Positions 58,123-64,000 of a stretch of DNA of 64,000 nt are shown here, one piece after another. Both the position numbers and the translations under genes were made by a program. Numbering within the stretch: the stretch's first letter is position 1; the number at the start of each line of letters is the position of its first letter. The notes below the pieces were generated by a model. That model made no database searches. It worked only from the letters and a program-made list of their open reading frames with translations, and was not told the DNA's origin. The DNA is taken from contig CABRHX010000005.1 of the NCBI GenBank assembly GCA_902470805.1, positions 33,713 to 97,712 of the forward strand. Reading direction: 5' to 3'. The stretch comes from an uncultured Collinsella sp. GTDB lineage: Bacteria > Actinomycetota > Coriobacteriia > Coriobacteriales > Coriobacteriaceae.

Positions 58123-60819
58123 ATGGAAGAAATGCCCAAGAACTACGATCCGTCGACTAACGAGCCGGCGATCCTGCAGAAGTGGCTTGACGGTGGCTAC
58201 TATAAGCGCCGTGAGGGCGTGGGCGACTGCACCGTCACCATTCCGCCTCCCAACGTGACCGGCAAGCTCCACATGGGTCACGCCACCGACGACTCCATCC
58301 AGGACGCCATCGTCCGTATGGCCCGCATGCGCGGCAAGTCCACGCGCTGGGTGCTGGGCACCGACCACGCCGGTATCGCCACGCAGACCAAGGTCGACAA
58401 GAAACTCAAGAGCGAGGGCATCAGCCGCCTGGAGATCGGTCGCGACAAGTTTGTCGACGCTTGCTGGGATTGGACCCACGAGTACGGCGGCATCATCGTC
58501 GAGCAGATCAAGCGCATGGGCTGCTCCGTCGACTTCGATAACGAGCGCTTTACCATGGACGAGGACTACGCCCAGGCCGTGCGCAAGGTCTTCTGCGACT
58601 GGTACCACGACGGCCTGATCTATCGCGGCAAGCGCATCGTCAACTGGTGCCCCAACTGCACTACCGCTATCTCGGACGACGAGGCCGAGTACAAGGACGA
58701 GAAGGGCCACCTGTGGCACCTGCGCTATCCGCTGACCGAGCCGGTCAACGGCCAGGACTACATCGTCGTCGCCACCACGCGTCCCGAGACCATGCTCGGC
58801 GACACGGGCGTCGCCGTCTCCCCGAAGGACCCCGAGAAGGCCGACTTTGTGGGTAAGACCGTCAAGCTCCCCATCGTCGACCGCGAGATCCCCATCTTTG
58901 AGGATTGGCACGTCGATGCCAATTATGGTTCCGGCTTTGTCAAGGTTACCCCGGCCCACGACCCCAACGACTACGCCATGGGTCAGGCCCACGACCTGCC
59001 GCAGATCAACATCTTCGACGAGCATGCGGTGGTCGTCGAGGGTTACGGCGAGTTTACCGGCATGAACCGCGACGAGTGCCGCGAGGCCGTCATCAAGTGG
59101 TTTGAGGAGCACGACCTGCTCGATCACGTCGACGAACTCGATCACTCCGTCATGCACTGCTACCGTTGCGACTCCGCGCTGGAGCCGTGGCTTTCCGAGC
59201 AGTGGTTTGTGGCCGTCGATAAGCTCAAGGGGCCGGCGCTCGACGCCGTCAACTCCGGCAAGGTCACCTTCCACCCCGCGCGCTGGACGCAGACCTACAC
59301 CACCTGGATGGAGAACCTTAAGGACTGGTGCATCAGCCGCCAGCTGTGGTGGGGCCACCGCATCCCCGTTTTCTACTGCGAGGACTGCGGCTGGGAGGAC
59401 GCCCTTACCGAGGACACCGACGTGTGCCCCAAGTGCGGCGGCCATCATGTGCATCAGGACGAGAACGTGCTTGACACCTGGTTCAGCTCGCAGCTGTGGA
59501 CCTTCGCCACGCAGGGCTGGCCGCAAAAGCCGGAGCTGCTCGAGGGTCATCACCCCACGATGGCGCTCGTCACCGCGCGCGACATCATCGCGCTGTGGGT
59601 CGCCCGCATGGTCATGAGCTCGCTGTACTTCCTGGATGAGGTGCCGTTTAAGGACGTCGTCATCTACCCGACGATTCTTGCCAAGGACGGAAGCCGTATG
59701 TCCAAGTCCAAGGGCAACGGCGTTGACCCCATGGACCTCATTGGCATGTACGGCGCCGACGCCATGCGCTACAACCTGCTCACGCTGTGCACCAACAACC
59801 AGGACGTTAAGTTCGACGCGAATATCGATAAGAAGACCAAGAAGCTTATCGACAGCCCGCGTACCGATCAGGCCAAGAGCTTTGTGACCAAGATCTGGAA
59901 CGCCAGCCGCTTCCTGCTCATGAACATGGAGGGCTACACGCCCGGCGAGCCCGTCGTGGAGACGCCGGCCGACGCCTGGATGTTCAGCCGCCTGGCCAAG
60001 GCCGTGAAGATGGTTACCGAGGGCATCGAGAACTACACCTTTGGCGACATGGCCCGCGGCGTGCAGCAGTTCTTCTGGAACGAGGTCTGCGACTGGTACG
60101 TCGAGGTCACCAAGGCCCGCCTGAAGGGCGAGGGCCGTCTGCAGGCTCAGCGCAACCTGATCTTTGTGCTCGATACCTCCATTCGCCTGATGCACCCGCT
60201 CATGCCGTTTGTCACCGAGGAAATCTGGGACAACATGCCGGCGAGCGTGCTCGACCTGGACGCCGAGGGCAATGTGGATCGCGCCGAGGCACTCATGATC
60301 GCCAAGTGGCCCGAGCCCGCCGACTACGCCAAGTATGTCGACGAGGACGCCGAGCGCGCGTTTGAGCTGTGCCGCGCCGTTGTGTCCGCCGCCCGCGCCA
60401 CGCGTTCGCGTTATCGCTTGAGCCCCAAGGCCGAGCTCGACGTGGTCGTGCGCGCCGGTGCCGAGGACATCGAGAAGCTCGAGAGCCTGCGCTCGACCAT
60501 CGAGCCGCTGGCAAACACCGCCTCGCTGGTCATGGGTACCGACGTTGAGAAGCCGGCCGCGAGCATCGCCGTGGTCGACAGCGGCGTCGAGGTCTTTGTG
60601 GTGCTCGAGGGCAAGGTCGACCTTACGGCCGAGAAGGCGCGCCTGGAGAAGGAGATCGCCGCGGCCCAGAAGGAACTCGCCGGTTGCGAGAAGACGCTTG
60701 CCAACGAGGGCTTCGTGGCTAAGGCCGCGCCCGCCGTGGTCCAGAAGAAGAGGGACCGTGCAGCTGAGCTCAAGGAGATCCTGGCGGCACTGACTGCTCA
60801 GGTTGCTGACTTCTCGTAG
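58123..60819 (+). CDS. valS: Valyl-tRNA synthetase
   Basis: An 898-residue class Ia synthetase. The HIGH motif is GKLHMGHATD, the KMSKS motif is GSRMSKSKGN (Lys replaced by Arg at the first position), and the CP1 editing domain includes TTRPETMLGDTGVAV. The C-terminal coiled coil (LEKEIAAAQKELAGCEKTL) that contacts tRNA-Val is present. Length is normal. A leader hairpin lies just upstream. Single-gene unit. Confidence 0.96.
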   Translation: MEEMPKNYDPSTNEPAILQKWLDGGYYKRREGVGDCTVTIPPPNVTGKLHMGHATDDSIQDAIVRMARMRGKSTRWVLGTDHAGIATQTKVDKKLKSEGISRLEIGRDKFVDACWDWTHEYGGIIVEQIKRMGCSVDFDNERFTMDEDYAQAVRKVFCDWYHDGLIYRGKRIVNWCPNCTTAISDDEAEYKDEKGHLWHLRYPLTEPVNGQDYIVVATTRPETMLGDTGVAVSPKDPEKADFVGKTVKLPIVDREIPIFEDWHVDANYGSGFVKVTPAHDPNDYAMGQAHDLPQINIFDEHAVVVEGYGEFTGMNRDECREAVIKWFEEHDLLDHVDELDHSVMHCYRCDSALEPWLSEQWFVAVDKLKGPALDAVNSGKVTFHPARWTQTYTTWMENLKDWCISRQLWWGHRIPVFYCEDCGWEDALTEDTDVCPKCGGHHVHQDENVLDTWFSSQLWTFATQGWPQKPELLEGHHPTMALVTARDIIALWVARMVMSSLYFLDEVPFKDVVIYPTILAKDGSRMSKSKGNGVDPMDLIGMYGADAMRYNLLTLCTNNQDVKFDANIDKKTKKLIDSPRTDQAKSFVTKIWNASRFLLMNMEGYTPGEPVVETPADAWMFSRLAKAVKMVTEGIENYTFGDMARGVQQFFWNEVCDWYVEVTKARLKGEGRLQAQRNLIFVLDTSIRLMHPLMPFVTEEIWDNMPASVLDLDAEGNVDRAEALMIAKWPEPADYAKYVDEDAERAFELCRAVVSAARATRSRYRLSPKAELDVVVRAGAEDIEKLESLRSTIEPLANTASLVMGTDVEKPAASIAVVDSGVEVFVVLEGKVDLTAEKARLEKEIAAAQKELAGCEKTLANEGFVAKAAPAVVQKKRDRAAELKEILAALTAQVADFS

Positions 60820-60838
60820 GTCTAACTTGGGGGCGCGT

Positions 60839-60939
60839 CCCGATGCTTTGCTCTCCGCTGCGGACAGTCCTGCGCAAGACGGACAGCACATTAAGTGCTG
60901 TCCTTTGCGTGCGGAACTTGCGGCGAGCAAAGCATCGGG
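60839..60939. repeat. 101-nt palindromic element after valS
   Basis: Outer arms CCCGATGCTTTGCTC (60839-60853) and GAGCAAAGCATCGGG (60925-60939) pair perfectly over 15 bp. The centre holds another perfect stem, GGACAGCAC/GTGCTGTCC around ATTAA, and the regions between are partly complementary. It lies 20 nt after the valS stop. Size and build resemble the two hairpins near 15-16 kb, but the sequence differs. Confidence 0.8.
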
Positions 60940-61045
60940 CCGCTCCTACTTCGTTTACGTGGTTGTTTGCAACTGGTAGGTTAGGGCCACTTGGTTGTGG
61001 CCTTGATCTCGCTGCAAGCGGATAAAGGCTGATATTGTCAACGCG

Positions 61046-61077
61046 AGGGGCTCATTCTTTTTGGTGGGCCTCTTTTT
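61046..61077 (+). terminator. Terminator or attenuator just before folC
   Basis: AGGGGCTCA pairs with TGGGCCTCT (two G-T pairs) around a 10-nt loop and is followed by TTTT. It ends 22 nt before the folC ATG, leaving no room for a promoter between them. Confidence 0.65.
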
Positions 61078-61099
61078 CTGTAATTGGAGACTTTGGGTT

Positions 61100-62443
61100 A
61101 TGGCTAAGCGTTCGGGGTCGTATTCTGTGCCGTTCTCGTTTGAGTTGCTTTCGTTTGATGAGGCTGTTGGGCTGGCTGCTGATACGGGGCGGATTTCTGG
61201 GGATGCTGGGCCTCTGCTTGAGACGGTTGTCGATATGCTTGATGAGCTGGGACGTCCGGACGAGTATTTCGATTGCATTCAGGTTGCCGGTACCAATGGC
61301 AAGACTTCGACCACGCGTTTTTCGGCTGCCATCCTTCGTGGTGAGGGGTTAAAGACTGCGCTGTATACGTCTCCGCAGTTGGTGCGTTATCCCGAGCGCA
61401 TGGAGGTCGATGGGTGCGTTGTGAGCGATGAGGCGTTTGCGCGCGGCGTTTCTGCCGCTGTCGAGGCGGGTCATCGAGTGAATTCCCGTCGTGTGGCGGC
61501 GGGGGAGCGCGCCTATACCATCACGCCGTTTGACCTGCTGACGGCTGCCGCATTGGTGGTGTTTGCCGAGGCTGCGGTGGACGTTGCCGTGCTCGAGGTT
61601 GGCATGGGTGGCCGTTGGGACGCCACGAGTGCGACCGATCCCGTCGCCGTTGCCATTACGGGCATTGGGCTCGATCACACACGTATTTTGGGCGATACGC
61701 TCGAGGCTATTGCGGGGGAGAAGGCTGCGGTCATTAAGCCCGGACGCCTGGTTGTGCTGGGCGAGGGCACGCACGAGGCGAGTGTTCAGCGCGTGATGGA
61801 TGCTCGTTGTCGCGAGTGCGGCGTCGTGCCGCTCGTGGTGAACCATGCCACGACCAAGGTGCCGGAGCATGTGGGCGACACGGTTGAGTTTAGCTGCACC
61901 ACGCCGCGTGCGATCTATACGTCGAGCATGGTCAAGCCGGCCTATCAGCCGCAGAATGCTGCGTGCGCGATTATGCTGTGCGAGGGGTATCTGGGTCGAG
62001 AGCTCGATCATGATAAGCTCGATGCGTCGCTTATGGGCTGCCCCACGCCGGGCCGATTTGATGTACTGGGAACTGAACCGCTCAAGCTGATCGACGCCTG
62101 CCATAACCCTCAGAGCTGCGAGAACTTTGTGAGCGCGCTGGACGAGATCGATCCGTGCGTGAAGAACCGCCCCACGCTGCTGTGTGCCGCGCTGGCTGAC
62201 AAGGACGTGGCGGGTATCGTTGACGTTTTGGTTCCGGCGTTCCCCCGCGTGGTCGTGACCCAGACCGATTCCGATCGCGCCCTGCCGGCAGAGGAGCTCG
62301 CCGCCCTCGTTGATGCCGACAAGCTCGTGGGCGTGTACCCCAGCGTATCCGAGGCCCTCGCGGCCTTCGATGCAGCCAACGAGCCCTTCGTAGCAGCCGG
62401 CACCATAACCCTAGCCGGCGAAGTAGCCGGCCTGCTGCGCTAA
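61100..62443 (+). CDS. folC: Folylpolyglutamate/dihydrofolate synthase
   Basis: A 447-residue Mur-ligase-like enzyme adding glutamate to folates. The P-loop is VAGTNGKTSTTRF, followed by LYTSPQLVRYPERM and VAVLEVGMGGRWDATS; GLDHTRILGDTLEAIAGEKAAVIK and RFDVLG follow. The C-terminal domain has LIDACHNPQS. TGGAG lies about 10 nt before the ATG at 61100. The 5' third is less GC-rich than the rest. Codons in its last 60 nt (GTAGCAGCC, CTAGCC) differ from typical use here. Confidence 0.92.
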   Translation: MAKRSGSYSVPFSFELLSFDEAVGLAADTGRISGDAGPLLETVVDMLDELGRPDEYFDCIQVAGTNGKTSTTRFSAAILRGEGLKTALYTSPQLVRYPERMEVDGCVVSDEAFARGVSAAVEAGHRVNSRRVAAGERAYTITPFDLLTAAALVVFAEAAVDVAVLEVGMGGRWDATSATDPVAVAITGIGLDHTRILGDTLEAIAGEKAAVIKPGRLVVLGEGTHEASVQRVMDARCRECGVVPLVVNHATTKVPEHVGDTVEFSCTTPRAIYTSSMVKPAYQPQNAACAIMLCEGYLGRELDHDKLDASLMGCPTPGRFDVLGTEPLKLIDACHNPQSCENFVSALDEIDPCVKNRPTLLCAALADKDVAGIVDVLVPAFPRVVVTQTDSDRALPAEELAALVDADKLVGVYPSVSEALAAFDAANEPFVAAGTITLAGEVAGLLR

Positions 62444-62457
62444 CCCATCCCCTCATC

Positions 62458-62524
62458 AGTTGCGGTGAAATACGGACTGTTTTCTGGGCTAGAAGCCTTA
62501 AATAGTCCGTATCTCACCGCAACT
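62458..62524. repeat. AAGTTGCGGTGAAATA palindromic repeat, copy D
   Basis: 21-nt arms at 62458-62478 and 62504-62524 pair with one mismatch; the inner stem is ACGGACT/AGTCCGT. It begins 14 nt after the folC stop. Confidence 0.84.
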
Positions 62525-62531
62525 CAAAAGC

Positions 62532-62581
62532 GGTCAATTTGGGACGGGGTTTTTTTAGCTGCCCTGTGCCCCGAGTTGACC
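62532..62581. repeat. Fragment related to the GGGACGGGG element
   Basis: ATTTGGGACGGGG followed by TTTTTTTAGCTGCCC resembles one arm of the element at 54030. GGTCAA and TTGACC at its ends, plus GGGG/CCCC inside, allow a hairpin. Confidence 0.5.
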
Positions 62582-62587
62582 TGCTTG

Positions 62588-62744
62588 CCACGAAATGGGC
62601 CTATCTACTACGTTTGACCGGTTACCCTCGACCACGCCGCAAATTTCGAAAACAAAAGCGCAGGTAAAAGGCTTGCCGATTTTCAAAAAAGACCCCATGG
62701 TCGGCCCATGCGGGTTAAACGTAGTAGATAGGCCGTTTTCGTGG
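62588..62744. repeat. 157-nt MITE-like element with 32-nt inverted ends
   Basis: Ends at 62588-62619 and 62713-62744 match at 29 of 32 positions in inverted orientation, with the core CCTATCTACTACGTTT. The 93-nt interior is not coding and is more AT-rich. No clear target-site duplication was seen. It lies in the 350-nt convergent gap between folC and the M24 peptidase, which is almost entirely made of palindromes. Confidence 0.75.
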
Positions 62745-62759
62745 CGCGGCGTTAGCGGG

Positions 62760-62790
62760 ATGTGACAAAGGGACAGTCCCTTTGTCACAT
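62760..62790. repeat. GTGACAAAGGGA palindrome, second copy
   Basis: A perfect 31-nt palindrome: ATGTGACAAAGGGAC and GTCCCTTTGTCACAT around a single A. It ends 3 nt from the stop of the minus-strand peptidase gene and likely ends transcription from that side. It is homologous to the xpt terminator at 4719-4754. Confidence 0.85.
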
Positions 62791-62793
62791 TGG

Positions 62794-63882
62794 CTAGTCC
62801 AGGCGGACTGGGTCGTGGGGGTAGTTGTTGAGGATCTCGACGCCGGTCTCGGTGACCAGGGCCAGGTCCTCGATGCGCACTCCGGTGCGGCCGGGGAGGT
62901 AGATGCCCGGTTCGATGGAGAAGGTCATGCCCGGCTCTATAACCTGCTCGTTGACGAGCGAGACATCGCCCGGCTCGTGGTCCTGCAGGCCGATCGAGTG
63001 ACCCAGGCGATGCGTGAAGTACTTGCCGTAGCCCGCTTCCTCAATCACGTCGCGTGCGGCACGGTCCAGGTCGCACATGCGAACGCCGGGTGCGATAAGT
63101 GCCTCGGCGGCCTCGTTGGCGCGGCGCACGATGTCGTAGATGCGCGCGGTCTCCTCGTCCTGCTCGCCCCAAAAGAACGTGCGCGTCATGTCCGAGCAGT
63201 AGTTGCGACGGCGTCCGCCGATGTCTAACAGCACCACGTCGCCGCGCTTGAGCACCGTATCATCAGGCTCGTGGTGCGGATCACCGGCATTGGCGCCAAA
63301 ACTCACGATGGGCGGGAAGCTAAATCCTTCGCAGCCGTGCTTGCGATACAGGCCGAGCATCTGGTCCGCGACCTCACGCTCCGTCACGCCCTCGTGAACG
63401 AGTTTGATCGCGTCGTCCATCACGGCGTCGTTGGCGGCCGAGGACACGCGCATGAGTTCTTGCTCGGTAGCGTCTTTGTAGGTGCGCGCGGCGGTGACGG
63501 CAAAGTCGCCCAGGAAGAACTCGCTTGCGGCATGACGCTCCATGAGGGGCATCAAAAAGCCGGAGCGCATGACGGTATCGATGCCGAGTGGCTTGGTCGG
63601 ATCGACTTCGCGCGCGATGGCGTCGGCCACGATATCGGTATCGGTGTGGTAGGCCACACGGGCATTGTCGTACTCGGGTAGCTGATGCAGTGCGTTGACC
63701 AGGATCACCGGCTCTGCATCGCGCGCGAGCAGCACGCCGCAAAAACGCTCGAACATATCGGCATAAAAACCGGTCAGGTAATAGATCGACCACGGGTCGT
63801 TTACGAGCAGCTGTGAGCCGGGGTGCTGAGCCTCGAGCACATCGAGCACGCGCGCCACACGCTGGTCATCGATATGTGCCAT
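62794..63882 (-). CDS. Xaa-Pro aminopeptidase / proline dipeptidase (M24)
   Basis: A 362-residue cytoplasmic metallopeptidase that cleaves Xaa-Pro bonds. The creatinase-type N-terminal domain (about residues 1-130, with SIYYLTGFYADMFERFCG) is followed by the pita-bread domain. The metal ligands are Asp in VVLLDIGG, Asp in CSDMTRTF, His in THRLGHSIGL, Glu in FSIEPGIYL and Glu in VRIEDLALVT. Start: AAAGGATG precedes the ATG at 63882; a longer frame to 63930 lacks a ribosome site. PepQ versus YpdF-type aminopeptidase cannot be separated here. Confidence 0.92.
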   Translation of the reverse strand: MAHIDDQRVARVLDVLEAQHPGSQLLVNDPWSIYYLTGFYADMFERFCGVLLARDAEPVILVNALHQLPEYDNARVAYHTDTDIVADAIAREVDPTKPLGIDTVMRSGFLMPLMERHAASEFFLGDFAVTAARTYKDATEQELMRVSSAANDAVMDDAIKLVHEGVTEREVADQMLGLYRKHGCEGFSFPPIVSFGANAGDPHHEPDDTVLKRGDVVLLDIGGRRRNYCSDMTRTFFWGEQDEETARIYDIVRRANEAAEALIAPGVRMCDLDRAARDVIEEAGYGKYFTHRLGHSIGLQDHEPGDVSLVNEQVIEPGMTFSIEPGIYLPGRTGVRIEDLALVTETGVEILNNYPHDPVRLD

Positions 63883-64000
63883 GAAACATCCTTTCGCTAG
63901 GGTGCCACCATGGTATCCCATGCCCGGCACATAGGGACGTTCCTTTTAATATGAGCAGGACATTGTCAAGAGGCAAAATCGGGCCTGGCCCCAACGATAT
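63883..64000. other. Upstream region of the M24 peptidase gene
   Basis: 118 nt without a gene. It holds the ribosome site of the peptidase, and the words AGGGACGTTCC and GGGCCTGGCCCC, which resemble pieces of the palindromic repeats elsewhere in the window. The window ends before any full element can be judged. Confidence 0.4.

Noticed and set aside
4719..62790. The repeated palindromes as a CRISPR array
   Set aside because: Copies are tens of kilobases apart, each is a self-complementary hairpin, there are no regular spacers and no cas genes.

Overview
The window reads as one stretch of a GC-rich, strictly anaerobic gut bacterium, most like the Coriobacteriia (Collinsella-type). This is inferred from protein character and gene content: selenocysteine machinery, a Hyf-type formate hydrogenlyase, oxygen-sensitive double-cubane-type reductases and molybdoenzymes. 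No database search was possible. Coding density is high and most genes sit in short, often overlapping operons. There is no IS element, prophage, rRNA operon or CRISPR array. The most foreign-looking part is a small island at about 23.5-25.7 kb with an AbiEi/nuclease-like gene and a toxin-antitoxin pair.

Layout. 0-7.7 kb holds housekeeping genes: a YigZ fragment, a C_GCAxxG_C_C protein, metY, an MFS exporter, xpt, a GGQ release-factor-like protein, a lipid kinase and a ClC channel. 7.9-13.3 kb is a molybdenum block: moeA, mog, and modABC with an unusual modB. 13.5-21.7 kb is a reductase/selenium block: two paralogous 2-hydroxyacyl-CoA-dehydratase/double-cubane-type proteins, their activator ATPase, a glycosyltransferase, selD (itself read through a UGA), yedF, a DUF3343 protein and a cysteine desulfurase. 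21.7-25.7 kb holds brnQ, two tRNAs and the island. 26-41.5 kb is a complete formate hydrogenlyase operon: hydN, fdhF (UGA at codon 140), hyfABCDEFGHIJ, hycI and a formate channel. 41.5-48.5 kb holds an orphan molybdopterin oxidoreductase, selA, selB, tRNA-Sec, mobA and a second DUF3343 protein. 48.7-54 kb holds gdhA and a two-gene molybdenum hydroxylase of the YgfM/XdhD type. 54-64 kb holds tRNA-Leu, tig, clpP, clpX, valS, folC and an M24 peptidase.

How it fits together. Molybdate uptake (modABC), cofactor assembly (moeA, mog, mobA) and selenium supply (selD, yedF, DUF3343, desulfurase) feed two kinds of enzyme. One is the UGA-decoding route (selA, selB, tRNA-Sec) serving FdhF and SelD. The other is a probable selenium-dependent molybdenum hydroxylase. 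FdhF with the Hyf complex would convert formate to H2 and CO2, with FocA moving formate across the membrane. The tight linkage of the double-cubane-type reductase set to a glycosyltransferase and selD is the best candidate here for an undescribed functional system.

A second theme is intergenic structure. Several families of long inverted repeats lie at gene ends: four copies of a hairpin built on AAGTTGCGGTGAAATA, two copies of a GTGACAAAGGGA palindrome, a 40-bp-arm repeat, a 32-bp-arm MITE-like element, and two copies of a roughly 100-nt hairpin that follow each of the double-cubane genes and show compensatory changes. Several intrinsic terminators sit only 15-30 nt upstream of the next start codon.
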